Positions 41,229-49,459 are shown, counted from the first letter of the stretch. The stretch: 64,000 bases of DNA from Shouchella rhizosphaerae (GCF_900142675.1 NZ_FRBS01000002.1:1-64000); one strand, 5' to 3'. A program made the numbers and translations. Notes: generated by a model not told the origin, from the letters alone.

Positions 41229-41266
41229 ACAGCTCCCGCGAACGACGCGCGGGAGCTGTTTTTTTG
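41229..41266 (+). terminator. Terminator after htrC
   Basis: ACAGCTCCCGC and GCGGGAGCTGT are exact reverse complements around a nine-base loop, followed by seven T residues. Confidence 0.9.
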
Positions 41267-41351
41267 CTTTGTGGATTGTGCAAAAGAAGCACTCGCTGTG
41301 GATAGCCAAGCCATGCTATAATAGCAAACGACAAAGAAAGGACGGATTCAA

Positions 41352-41504
41352 TTGCTTTACGCCTGCACAGAACATATCGAACTAGTACTAGACGTCGCCG
41401 TAGACGAATGGGAAGTCGCACCCAAAATCGAAAAAACTACAGACGACAACGACGCCACATGTAGCTACTGTGGAAACAAAGCCACATACACTGTGGCAAA
41501 ATAA
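41352..41504 (+). CDS. yyzF: CxxH/CxxC small protein YyzF
   Basis: This 50-residue protein starts at TTG 41352 (SD AAAGGACGG) and matches the CxxH/CxxC family (YyzF), which sits between htrC and rlmH in Bacillus. It begins LYACTEHIELVLDVAVDEWE, where Cys5 and His8 form CxxH, and ends with CSYCGNKATYTVAK, the CxxC. The four residues could bind zinc. Its function is unknown. It is shorter than usual gene-calling cutoffs. Confidence 0.9.
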   Translation: MLYACTEHIELVLDVAVDEWEVAPKIEKTTDDNDATCSYCGNKATYTVAK

Positions 41505-41581
41505 TCAGATATACACACTGTTGATATGTGGATAAGTTATGTGGATAAACTGTTTGCATCTGAAAAAGGAGTTATACACAA

Positions 41582-42061
41582 GTGAATATCACAATTCTAT
41601 CCGTCGGCAAACTAAAAGAAAAATACATAAAACAAGGCATCGACGAATACAAAAAACGCCTAAGCGCCTACGCCAAAATCCAAGAAATCGAAGTTCCAGA
41701 CGAAAAAGCACCCGAACACTTAAGCACCGAAGACATGCGCCTCGTCAAGAAAAAAGAAGGCGAACGCCTCCTCGCCAAAATAAGCGCCGACAGCTACGTC
41801 ATCGCCCTAGCGATCGAAGGCAACATGAAAACAAGCGAACAGCTCGCAAAAAATATTGAACAGCTCGGCACATATGGAAAAAGCAAAATCGCCTTCGTAA
41901 TCGGCGGTTCATTAGGATTGTCTAACGACGTGTACGCGCGGGCAGACGAACTGCTATCATTTTCAAAAATGACATTTCCTCACCAACTGATGAAGCTCGT
42001 GCTATTTGAGCAACTGTATCGGAGTTTTCGGATTATGAGGGGGGAGCCGTATCATAAGTAG
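41582..42061 (+). CDS. rlmH: 23S rRNA pseudouridine-1915 methyltransferase RlmH
   Basis: RlmH methylates pseudouridine 1915 in 23S rRNA helix 69. The 159-residue SPOUT-fold protein shows [20 protein letters not shown] at the start, [18 protein letters not shown] (SAM-binding knot) and the C-terminal [21 protein letters not shown], ending GEPYHK. It starts at GTG 41582 with SD AAGGAG. It is the last core gene before the accessory block; in staphylococci the same gene (orfX) is the SCC element insertion site. Confidence 0.97.
   Translation: MNITILSVGKLKEKYIKQGIDEYKKRLSAYAKIQEIEVPDEKAPEHLSTEDMRLVKKKEGERLLAKISADSYVIALAIEGNMKTSEQLAKNIEQLGTYGKSKIAFVIGGSLGLSNDVYARADELLSFSKMTFPHQLMKLVLFEQLYRSFRIMRGEPYHK
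42044..42061 (+). other. SCC attachment-like sequence at the rlmH 3' end
   Basis: GAGCCGTATCATAAGTAG differs at one position from the staphylococcal attB pattern as I recall it. It is also simply the codons for the conserved RlmH tail, so conservation alone does not prove use. I found no second copy up to 48100. Confidence 0.35.
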
Positions 42062-42410
42062 GGGGAAAGGGTGGTCTTTTGTGTCTATTAACTCTTTCGT
42101 GAACCCTACAGTTAATCTTTTTTAATCCGTTATCATCGTGGATTTAATTTAACAAGAGCTGAGTTAGTAAGATGTTTGAACTAGGAAATAACAAAAGTAG
42201 TTTATTATGTATAGGTTTTATTTCCACAATACTTTTGACGGTCCTTTTACTTTTCCTTTAGTTTTTTTATTATTAAAAACTATATAAATAAATACTACTT
42301 ACAAAAGAAATTGATAGTGAAAAGCAAGAATGTGATATCATCTTTTAAGGTGATATCGCATTCTTGTTTTCATTTTATTATTTAAATAGCATTACAAATC
42401 CAGAAAGGAA
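42062..42410. other. Core-to-accessory boundary gap
   Basis: These 349 AT-rich bases hold no recognisable gene. A 29-codon frame (42172-42261) would give a hydrophobic peptide, but its SD is poor. A strong hairpin with U-tract lies at 42325-42370, directly before the restriction operon. Confidence 0.6.
42325..42370 (+). terminator. Strong hairpin before the restriction operon
   Basis: CAAGAATGTGATATCA pairs with TGATATCGCATTCTTG over 16 bases (one G-T pair) around a ten-base loop, then TTTT. It lies 40 bases before the next gene, so it may insulate or attenuate that operon. Confidence 0.75.
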
Positions 42411-42869
42411 GTGATTGTTATAAATAAGAGCCAATTAAAAAAGATTATAAAAAAGGCTCTGATATACCAGGTATTTTCGAATATCGACCAGCTGTTGGAA
42501 GAGGCAGATATCAGCCACCGATCGTTAAGTTACGGAACAGGAAGAGCAGAAAACTGGTTTAACGATGCTTACAACAATAATGAAGATATCAGGTTATCTT
42601 CATTGACAAAAGTCCTTGCTTATATATCACCTTTTGAAGGCTGCCCGTTAGAGAAGCTCATTTGCAGGAAGTCATTACGGTACGGAGGGCTCCTAAATAC
42701 GATTTCTGATGAAGAGGAAGAATCAATTACTACATTTCTTCAATCTGACAAGGACCTGCTTCAGGATTTAATTGGTGATTTGGGAGTGATTGAAAGCAAG
42801 AAGAAGCTGACAATAGAGGAGTTGCATGTCTTAAAAAACTTAAGAAAAATTAATGAGGTGAATGAATAA
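42411..42869 (+). CDS. Unrecognised 152-residue protein coupled to an AlwI-like endonuclease
   Basis: I do not recognise this family. The protein is mainly helical and charged. The stretch ISHRSLSYGTGRAENWFNDA followed by DIRLSSLTKVLAYIS has the spacing of a helix-turn-helix, so a controller of the restriction operon is possible. The C-terminal half is acidic (ISDEEEESITTFL) and then Lys/Leu/Glu-rich. It starts at GTG 42411 with SD AAAGGAAG. Its stop shares one base with the endonuclease start (TAATG), so the two proteins are translationally coupled. It could instead be a subunit of the nuclease. Confidence 0.75.
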   Translation: MIVINKSQLKKIIKKALIYQVFSNIDQLLEEADISHRSLSYGTGRAENWFNDAYNNNEDIRLSSLTKVLAYISPFEGCPLEKLICRKSLRYGGLLNTISDEEEESITTFLQSDKDLLQDLIGDLGVIESKKKLTIEELHVLKNLRKINEVNE

Positions 42870-44476
42870 TGAGCAGTCCAAAGAGAAAAATTTGGTTTAT
42901 CACCCGTCCCGAACGTGATCCGAAATTCCATATTGATGCCTTAAAAGCTCTTCAAACCGCTACTAATGACTTTAGTGAAATATGGGCGCGCAATCGACAA
43001 CTTCATAAACGCTATGAAGAGGTTTTGGCTTCTGAGGGGTTAAAGCGTCAGAATGTAAGTGCTGATGGATCCGGAGGGCGCACCTGGGCCGCGATGCTCC
43101 GTACTTTTGGGTACGTTTACACTGATGAAATGGGAAGAATGAAACCCGCAAAGGTCGGAGAAGCGCTGTTAGCAGGAAAGAAGATACGTGAAAATGTCTC
43201 GAAACAGATATTGACGCTTCAAATTCCCAATGCGTACTTCCTCGAAAGCGGATTTAGACCTAAATTTGAGGACTCATTTAAAATAAGACCCGCCCGCTTC
43301 CTGGTCAGACTAACCAATCAAAAAGTACTAGATTATTTTTTAACGAAGGAAGAAATCACTTTTTTTGCACTTCCTGCTCAAAATGACCAAGAGCTTTTCG
43401 AAGTGACACGCAAAATCCTTGCTTTTCGCTCTTCATCAGAACAGGAAAAAGCAGATATGAAAAAAGAGATTGCTTTGGAATACGATCATCGAGAGAGATC
43501 TGACAAAGGTGCGAGGGATTACGCAGAAGCTCATGGGGATGTAGCACATACTTTTATGATGCTTTGTCACTACACCGGTCTTGTAGATTATATTCGTGGT
43601 GACGCTCTGAGAGTGCCAACAGAAAAACAAAAAAATACATCCATAACGCTTGTTGATTTAGAAGCTCGCTATCCCTTTAACAGCCGTTATAAAATTTCTT
43701 TAGAGCGGTTTTCGCAAAATGCAGGGCTCGATGTAGACAGTTACAAAGCAAGCCCCTACGGTAACATCTCTCCTGCTACAAATAGTGCAAAAAGCTTACG
43801 TAAAGTGCACCAGTTATTGGCGGACTATCCGCTAATCCAAACTATGAATCATAGGGAAATTGCTGCAATCCTAGAGCATCAATTTTCTTCACAAGAAGCT
43901 GAGAAGTACGCGAATTTTCTTGTTGAATATGAATATACAACTCTGAACGAGGACTTTGTAGAATCTTACTTGGATGAAAAAGATAACCTGGCTTTTGAAG
44001 ATAAAAGTGCAGAAGTGTTAAAGGCTATTGGTTTTGAGGTTGTACTTCGTCCGAAGCCACCAAGAGATAATACAAGAACCGAAGTAGAGATTTTGATTCA
44101 TGTAGATGAAAATAATATATGTTTGATTGATGCGAAAAACTACCGGAAAAAATTTACGCTTTCTGCTTCACTGGCTTCTCACATGGGGTCTGAGTATCTT
44201 CCAAATTACGATGGCTTTGACAACAAAAAAGTTCACTCTTTCGGCTATTTAACTGCCAGCAAATGGGGCGGGGAGCGCAACTTAGCCAAAATTACTGAAA
44301 AGGCTTCTATCAGCATTCCTGGGAGTGATATTAAAGGTGCCATAATTTCTGCTAATGCTTTGCTTGGCTTTCTTGATTACTGTCTTGAGAATAACATAGG
44401 TGTTGAAAAAAGAAAACAGATGTTCATGAAATGTTTTACAAACCGTGGGTACAGCAACGTATCTGAAATGATTTAA
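42869..44476 (+). CDS. AlwI-family type IIS restriction endonuclease
   Basis: This 535-residue protein opens with KIWFITRPERDPKFHIDALK, which I recognise as the AlwI endonuclease family; that family includes type IIS enzymes and natural nickases such as BstNBI relatives. The N-terminal part should bind DNA. The C-terminal nuclease domain shows a PD-(D/E)XK-like arrangement: VE at about 406-407 (RTEVEILIHV) and D421-A-K423 (CLIDAKNYRKKF). The target sequence cannot be read from the protein. It follows the 152-residue gene with a one-base overlap and ends at a bidirectional terminator shared with vsr. Confidence 0.85.
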   Translation: MSSPKRKIWFITRPERDPKFHIDALKALQTATNDFSEIWARNRQLHKRYEEVLASEGLKRQNVSADGSGGRTWAAMLRTFGYVYTDEMGRMKPAKVGEALLAGKKIRENVSKQILTLQIPNAYFLESGFRPKFEDSFKIRPARFLVRLTNQKVLDYFLTKEEITFFALPAQNDQELFEVTRKILAFRSSSEQEKADMKKEIALEYDHRERSDKGARDYAEAHGDVAHTFMMLCHYTGLVDYIRGDALRVPTEKQKNTSITLVDLEARYPFNSRYKISLERFSQNAGLDVDSYKASPYGNISPATNSAKSLRKVHQLLADYPLIQTMNHREIAAILEHQFSSQEAEKYANFLVEYEYTTLNEDFVESYLDEKDNLAFEDKSAEVLKAIGFEVVLRPKPPRDNTRTEVEILIHVDENNICLIDAKNYRKKFTLSASLASHMGSEYLPNYDGFDNKKVHSFGYLTASKWGGERNLAKITEKASISIPGSDIKGAIISANALLGFLDYCLENNIGVEKRKQMFMKCFTNRGYSNVSEMI

Positions 44477-44484
44477 TTAATTCA

Positions 44485-44521
44485 AAAAGAACAGGTCCAT
44501 TGCTATGGACGCTGTTCTTTT
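44485..44521. terminator. Bidirectional terminator between the endonuclease and vsr
   Basis: AAAAGAACAG and CTGTTCTTTT enclose an inner TCCAT/ATGGA stem. A and T runs flank both sides. It overlaps the 3' end of vsr. Confidence 0.75.
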
Positions 44522-44925
44522 GCTTCATCTATAAAAGCAGATAGCTCCTCGGTAACTTTTTCTATATTTTCTTTTACTTCGTGTTCCCAAATCCGCTTAA
44601 CATGCCAGTCTTTCTCTTTGTAATACTTGTTTACTTTGGTGTCGCGTTCTTTGTTTTTTTGTATTTTATTCCCCCAGTATTCTTTGTTACTTTTAGGCAT
44701 ATTGCCGTGCTGTTCACATCCGTGCCAAAAGCAGGAATCAATAAAAATCACAATCTTATATTTCTTTATGGAAATATCAGGCTTTCCCAAAAGCGTCCGG
44801 TCATTTTTGCGGAAACGGTATCCTTCTTTCCATAAACGTTTTGAAACCTTATTTTCTAGTTTTGATTGAGAGCGAATGGCCTTCATATTTTTTCTCCGCT
44901 GTTCCTGAGTAAGATTGTCTGCCAC
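44503..44925 (-). CDS. vsr: Very short patch repair (Vsr) mismatch endonuclease
   Basis: Vsr nicks DNA at T:G mismatches that arise when 5-methylcytosine deaminates, so it travels with C5-cytosine methyltransferases. The 140-residue protein starts MADNLTQEQRRKNMKAIRS and has the Vsr core KPDISIKKYKIVIFIDSCFWHGCEQHG. This includes the catalytic Asp and the Cys/His zinc-site residues, followed by YWGNKIQKNKERD and WHVKRIWEHE. It has SD AAGGAGG and is convergent with the endonuclease gene. The MTase it should serve is about 1 kb away on the other strand. Confidence 0.93.
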   Translation of the reverse strand: MADNLTQEQRRKNMKAIRSQSKLENKVSKRLWKEGYRFRKNDRTLLGKPDISIKKYKIVIFIDSCFWHGCEQHGNMPKSNKEYWGNKIQKNKERDTKVNKYYKEKDWHVKRIWEHEVKENIEKVTEELSAFIDEAKEQRP

Positions 44926-45931
44926 GTGATCTCCTCCTTTTAGATTTATCCTATACCCTTTTATTTATAAGAAAATAACTATAATATGGTGCAACACCTA
45001 AAAAAAGACAGCTCACTAGAAACCCCGTTTAAGATGTTTGTACTCCTATAAACCATCAAGGAGGCAACATGATTTGCTACTCCACCATCTTACTACATTT
45101 GATTACGAACGTATTAAAATCATAATTTATCTTGGGAGTACCTTCGTCAGATAGGTTAGAGTTTGAGGATGTCTCCCTAGAATTTCTCGGAACATTGGAC
45201 AAAATATGAACGGAAAGATCTTTTTTATTGGAATAATATGGATAAATGGCTCAAGTAAGAATATCGAAACCATGACCTCCTATAGAAAAAATTTGCGGAC
45301 GATGTTCCTAGTTACGCTTCCTTTTCAGGGCTTAATCTTTGATACATCTATCAGGTAGGGGCTTCAAAAGAGCTGAAAATGAGAAATATTAATCAGTTAT
45401 AATCGGACCATGGGAAAAGAAAAGGCTTCCTAGCGATCTTGATGACCTCCAAAAGGTTGGGTATTGTACCATCGCCATGCCAGGTTAAACGGCCGCGTTT
45501 GTGGAAAAGTCTTCCAAAATCTAGGGACGTCTGTGCCTAATAACTTGATTTAAACAGTCAACGTAGACCCCGTGAAAAAAGCTAGCTTGTTATGTTGTGA
45601 TTGAAGCAATAAGAGCTTTGCGGATCCTTCTTTATCATGGGAACGAAGCAATAAAAAGATGGAAAGGGTCTCCTGTAAGAGTTACAGCCTGATTAAACTG
45701 AGTTTGCTGGTATAGACCAATTGAATTAGTAGGACCGTTCTCTTGAACTATTAGAAAATGTTTATAATGGAGAGCAATACATGAGGCATTTACCCGCGTA
45801 CTGTTACTCTTAATTAAAAAAAATCCGCATTAAAAGCTGCCCATTTTTCATAAAAAGTGATAGAATTATACTTGCATATAGGTAAGCAAGAACTAATGTT
45901 CTTATTAATGAATAAAGGAGAGTGAGACATC
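44926..45931. other. 1-kb gene-poor stretch between vsr and the methyltransferase, possibly decayed coding DNA
   Basis: No open frame of useful length occurs here. One plus-strand frame between about 45160 and 45750 reads as protein-like segments broken by repeated stops, for example PWEKKRLPSDLDDLQKVGY near 45408 and ACYVVIEAIRALRILLYHGN near 45585. This would fit a lost gene, but I could not identify a family and chance cannot be excluded. A 16-base A/T-rich leader and an SD AAAGGAG close the stretch before the MTase. Confidence 0.4.
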
Positions 45932-47095
45932 GTGATATTTAAAAAAGGTGAGCTGTTTAACGGTCCTGGGGGATTAGGTTTAGCAGCAAAAAACGCTTGT
46001 GTTATACATCCGGATACAGGAGAGGAATATCGAATTTCTCATGTTTGGTCTAACGATTTTGATTCAGATGCTTGTGCAACATACCGGCTAAACGTTTGTG
46101 AAGATCCTGAGGATCCGTCTGTTCACTGCGGACCAGTTGAACAGCTTCCCATAGGGGACAAATCAGTATTGGGAGATATCGATTGTTTCGCATTTGGGTT
46201 TCCCTGCAACGATTACAGCCAGGTAGGCGAAAAGCATGGCTTAAACGGTACATACGGCCCTTTGTATTCTTACGGGGTTAAAGTACTGAAGAATTATCAG
46301 CCGAAATTTTTTGTGGCTGAAAATGTCGGCGGCCTTCAGAGTGCCAATGAAGGAAAAGCTTTTATTCAAATCCTTACAGAACTTGAGGATTGTGGCTATA
46401 AATTGACGCCTCATTTATATAAGTTCGAACAGTACGGAGTCCCTCAGGCAAGACATAGAATTATTATTGTCGGGATACGAAATGATCATTATAAAGATGG
46501 TATTGAATTTAGGGTGCCGGCACCTACTACGCCAGACCACTTTAAAACGTCAAAAGATGCAATAATGAATCCGCCAATTCCTGACTTTGCTCCTAATCAC
46601 GAGCTCCCTAAGCACACAACAAAAGTAAAGAAGATGCTGTCTCAGATCCCTGAAGGGGAAAATGCCTGGTATCCGGGAATTGATGAGAACCTCAGATTGA
46701 ATGTGAAAGGAGCAAGGCTGAGCTCTATATATAAGCGTCTTGATTCCAAGCGTCCGGCTTATACCGTTACCGGAAGCGGTGGCGGGGGGACCCATATGTA
46801 TCACTGGGAAGAAAACCGGGCATTAACAAATAGAGAGCGCGCCCGGTTGCAGACGTTTCCTGATGACTTCAGATTTGAAGGAAGTAAAGAATCTGTTAGA
46901 AAACAAATCGGTATGGCCGTTCCGCCGGCTGGTGCAAAGATTGTGTTTGAGGCTATTCTTAAAACTTTTGCAGGTATTGAATACGAATTTGTACAGCCAG
47001 CACCAAAACTTCAGTTGGAAAATCTTAGGGGTAAAAAGGAAATTACTATTAATGAGGTAGAAATTCCAACGAAGAAAGCAGCCATTTTAAAATAG
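45932..47095 (+). CDS. C5-cytosine DNA methyltransferase
   Basis: This 387-residue enzyme transfers a methyl group from SAM to cytosine C5 in DNA. Motif I is ELFNGPGGLG (the usual FAGxGG in variant form), and motif IV holds the catalytic Cys92 in FGFPCNDYS. Motif VI is AENV, motif VIII QARHRIIIVG, motif IX RALTNRERARLQTFPDDF and motif X GMAVPP. It starts at GTG 45932 with SD AAAGGAG. With the AlwI-like nuclease and Vsr it forms a restriction-modification set. An asymmetric type IIS site usually needs methylation of both strands, yet only one MTase is visible. Confidence 0.93.
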   Translation: MIFKKGELFNGPGGLGLAAKNACVIHPDTGEEYRISHVWSNDFDSDACATYRLNVCEDPEDPSVHCGPVEQLPIGDKSVLGDIDCFAFGFPCNDYSQVGEKHGLNGTYGPLYSYGVKVLKNYQPKFFVAENVGGLQSANEGKAFIQILTELEDCGYKLTPHLYKFEQYGVPQARHRIIIVGIRNDHYKDGIEFRVPAPTTPDHFKTSKDAIMNPPIPDFAPNHELPKHTTKVKKMLSQIPEGENAWYPGIDENLRLNVKGARLSSIYKRLDSKRPAYTVTGSGGGGTHMYHWEENRALTNRERARLQTFPDDFRFEGSKESVRKQIGMAVPPAGAKIVFEAILKTFAGIEYEFVQPAPKLQLENLRGKKEITINEVEIPTKKAAILK

Positions 47096-47629
47096 CTTAA
47101 AAACAATACCTATAGTCAGACTGACCACTATTTTTTTAAGACAGAGATCAACACTTCTTTATACAGCCAATTACCGGTAGTTTACCAGTGATTGGTTGTT
47201 TAGTTTTTTTCTAAATACTATGTTGTTATAATAAATGTATTCTTCAACAGTGAGTTACAAGGTGGTCGTCTCTTTAAGGACATGCTCGGTAACGCCTAGA
47301 TAGCAATTTAATTCAAGAAGTTATCGACAAACTTAAATCTAATCTCATTCTAGTGCTACAGTTAATAATTATGCTAGGAAGATACAGAGACTATTTGACG
47401 GAGAATAAGAATTTTAGCTGTCCTTCTCTGTAATCATGACGTTGCTATGCAATCGGCTATCTTTCTTGTGTCATTCAGAGATAGAACAGCTCCTTTTTTG
47501 TATTTAAAATTTGGACACTATCTTTTCCGTGACATCCCTTTATAGAATTGTAATTAAACTAAGCGTATATGGCCTAACGGCTCATACACGCTTAATTTTT
47601 TTGGGTTATTCAATTAATGTTAACCCAAC
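47096..47629. other. Gene-poor stretch after the methyltransferase
   Basis: No convincing gene is visible in these 534 bases. A frame near 47305-47432 reads SNLIQEVIDKLKSN and onward to a stop but lacks a start and SD. A plus-strand frame at 47511-47777 has no SD and overlaps a minus-strand candidate and a terminator. Confidence 0.5.
47561..47602. terminator. Terminator-like hairpin
   Basis: AAGCGTATATG pairs with CATACACGCTT (one mismatch that becomes a G-T pair in RNA), followed by AATTTTTTT on the plus strand. On the minus strand it would follow the small candidate gene at 47630-47800. Confidence 0.55.
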
Positions 47630-47800
47630 CTACCTCCTCCCAAACTTGAATACCTCCAAACAAAGCATTGAGAATACGACTGAAGTAAGCACCAAGAAGG
47701 AAATAATCGCTCCTATCAAACTTTTTTCCACATACTTTGAAAGAAGATACAAAGTAACACTAGCTACAGCAAAATAGATAACATACCTGAAGTACTTCAA
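47630..47800 (-). CDS. Possible 56-residue two-helix membrane protein
   Basis: A minus-strand frame from TTG 47800 encodes a protein with two clear hydrophobic segments (FRYVIYFAVASVTLYLL and LIGAIISFLVLTSVVFSML) separated by a short charged loop, and a basic tail FKFGRR. A GAGGGG lies about 14 bases upstream, which is far for an SD, and the only alternative start is an internal ATG. A terminator-like hairpin follows. I cannot name a family. Confidence 0.3.
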   Translation of the reverse strand: MKYFRYVIYFAVASVTLYLLSKYVEKSLIGAIISFLVLTSVVFSMLCLEVFKFGRR

Positions 47801-48032
47801 TTGTTTATATCCATCCCCTCGTTACTTAAAACCAATTGCGTCTATTGTTTGCTAGGAATTTGAAGGCGACAACACGCTACATTAGCATGCTTTCCTCTCT
47901 CTTGTGAATTATATAATATCGCCAAACGAACAGGACCACTTTTTGTACTTGCATTTTTCTTTTTATGATGCCAAATGATTGCCAAGAAGTAACACTAGTA
48001 ATCTTTCCTCCTCCCTCCCCCCAACTTCCATA

Positions 48033-48061
48033 TTGACAAATCTGTGAACTGTTGTTAAGCT
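48033..48061 (+). promoter_or_regulatory. Possible promoter of the acid-sugar operon
   Basis: TTGACA (48033-48038) is consensus; 17 bases later TAAGCT is a poor -10. The palindrome directly downstream fits a repressed promoter. Confidence 0.4.
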
Positions 48062-48073
48062 CCAAATAGATTC

Positions 48074-48089
48074 AACTTAGATCTAAGTT
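48074..48089. promoter_or_regulatory. Perfect 16-base palindrome, probable operator
   Basis: AACTTAGATCTAAGTT is its own reverse complement. It sits 24 bases before the kinase ATG and just after the candidate promoter. The GntR-type regulator encoded second in the operon is the obvious candidate ligand-responsive repressor; this is inference. Confidence 0.55.
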
Positions 48090-48112
48090 AGATTCATGGT
48101 GGTGAAAAAAGA

Positions 48113-49450
48113 ATGAATCGGTTGTTGTTAGGCTTTTATGGAGATGATTTCACGGGTTCGACGGATGCAATGGAAGCGCTTGATCAGTATGGGTTGAAGA
48201 CGATTCTTTTTTTAAGGATACCGGATCAAGGTATGCTTAAGCGCTTTGATGATGTGGATTGTATTGGTGTGGCGGGAACGGCGCGAGCGAAGGGGAAAGC
48301 GGGGATGAAGGAAGAGCTAGAGCCTGTTTTTTCTTTCTTGCATGATCTCAATCCTTCTTTTGTCCATTATAAAGTGTGCTCGACGTTTGATTCTTCGCCT
48401 GAAACAGGAAGTATTGGGTTTGCGAGTGATTTGGCGAGACGCTATTTTGAGAAAGGCAGCTATCCTTTGCTAGTGGCGGCACCGAACTTAGGTAGGTATA
48501 CGGTGTTTGGGCATCATTTTGCCGCGTTTAAAGATGAAGTGTTCCGATTGGATACACATCCGGTCATGGCTAGGCATCCTGTTACGCCAATGGATGAAGC
48601 GGATTTGGCGAAGCATTTGCAGAAGCAGACAAAGCAAAAAATTGCAAACGTTACCATTCTTGATTTGGAGGCAAAGTCTGCGTCGGAGATTGTGAAAGAT
48701 GAGTTGGAAGCGGGTCTTATCGTTTATGATGCGCTCAATCGTGGCCATATGGAAAAGGTTTCTGAAGTGCTATGGGAAAAAAGGGGCGAACGAGCTCAGT
48801 TTGTTGTCGGGTCTTCAGGTGTGGAGTATGCGCTTGGTGAGGCGATGAAGCGCGAAAGGCCGATTGAACGGACAGACAGAGTGAAGAAGCCGAGTCAAGC
48901 GGAGCGAATTTTTGCCGTTTCTGGCAGCGTGTCAGATGTAACGAAAAGCCAATTGCTTGCTGCTGAAGCTGCAGGGTTCCACGCTATTCAAATTCCTGTG
49001 GAGCTGTTTACAGATGAAGCGAAGGCAGAAGCGTTTTTAGCGGACGTTGCAGCGATGATTGCTGCGAAGCAAAAGGTGGTTATTTATACCGCTAAAGGGG
49101 CTGATGACCCGGTTATTGTGGAAACAAGGAAGCATTTGAGCGAAAGTGGTGTAGCGAAAGACGAGATCGGCATTTTTATCGGTGAAAAGCTCGGTGCGTG
49201 GACGAAATCGATTTTAGATCGTGTCGATGTCCGACGGGTGATTATTTCCGGTGGTGACACTTCTGGTTTTGTTACATCGAATCTCGACATTTATGGGTTG
49301 GAAGTATTGGATTCTGTTGCGCCAGGGGCTCCTTTATGTTTAGCATATTCTGAGAGCGAGAAATTTGATGGGCTGGAAATCGCCTTAAAAAGCGGTCAGC
49401 TTGGCGGTGAGCATTTTTTTGAAAACGTTTATCGATCTGGCTCTAAATAA
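48113..49450 (+). CDS. DUF1537 four-carbon acid sugar kinase family protein
   Basis: This 445-residue protein belongs to the DUF1537 family (OtnK/DenK/LtnK types), ATP-dependent kinases acting on tetronate-derived or related acid sugars. It opens with LLLGFYGDDFTGSTDAMEAL, the family's substrate-site signature. The C-terminal nucleotide-binding domain shows FAVSGSVSDVTKSQL and VRRVIISGGDTSGFVTSNLD, then APGAPLC. It has SD GGTGGTG. In relatives the kinase acts on a 3- or 2-keto acid made by a dehydrogenase, before an aldolase; both partner types occur in this operon. The exact sugar is not known. Confidence 0.88.
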   Translation: MNRLLLGFYGDDFTGSTDAMEALDQYGLKTILFLRIPDQGMLKRFDDVDCIGVAGTARAKGKAGMKEELEPVFSFLHDLNPSFVHYKVCSTFDSSPETGSIGFASDLARRYFEKGSYPLLVAAPNLGRYTVFGHHFAAFKDEVFRLDTHPVMARHPVTPMDEADLAKHLQKQTKQKIANVTILDLEAKSASEIVKDELEAGLIVYDALNRGHMEKVSEVLWEKRGERAQFVVGSSGVEYALGEAMKRERPIERTDRVKKPSQAERIFAVSGSVSDVTKSQLLAAEAAGFHAIQIPVELFTDEAKAEAFLADVAAMIAAKQKVVIYTAKGADDPVIVETRKHLSESGVAKDEIGIFIGEKLGAWTKSILDRVDVRRVIISGGDTSGFVTSNLDIYGLEVLDSVAPGAPLCLAYSESEKFDGLEIALKSGQLGGEHFFENVYRSGSK

Positions 49451-49459
49451 ACTAAAGGA

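Larger units (their letters stand above)
47801..48112. other. Intergenic region before the acid-sugar operon
   Basis: No gene is supported in these 312 bases. The right end holds the promoter and a 16-base palindrome described separately. A C/T-rich tract lies at about 48003-48029. Confidence 0.5.

Noticed and set aside
47511-47777. Plus-strand frame of 88 codons after the restriction island
   Set aside because: It has no SD, runs through a terminator-like hairpin and gives no recognisable protein; the opposite strand has a better membrane-protein pattern.
47877-48065. Minus-strand frame of 62 codons before the acid-sugar operon
   Set aside because: It has no SD and no hydrophobic or family pattern, and overlaps the promoter region of the next operon.
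42062-48112. Integrase, transposase or ccr recombinase genes that would mark the island as a mobile element
   Set aside because: No intact recombinase or transposase motif and no terminal repeats were seen, so I do not call a mobile element.
49419-49434. Possible CcpA cre site (TTGAAAACGTTTATCG) at the end of the kinase gene
   Set aside because: Only the left half fits the consensus; the right half lacks the conserved CA.
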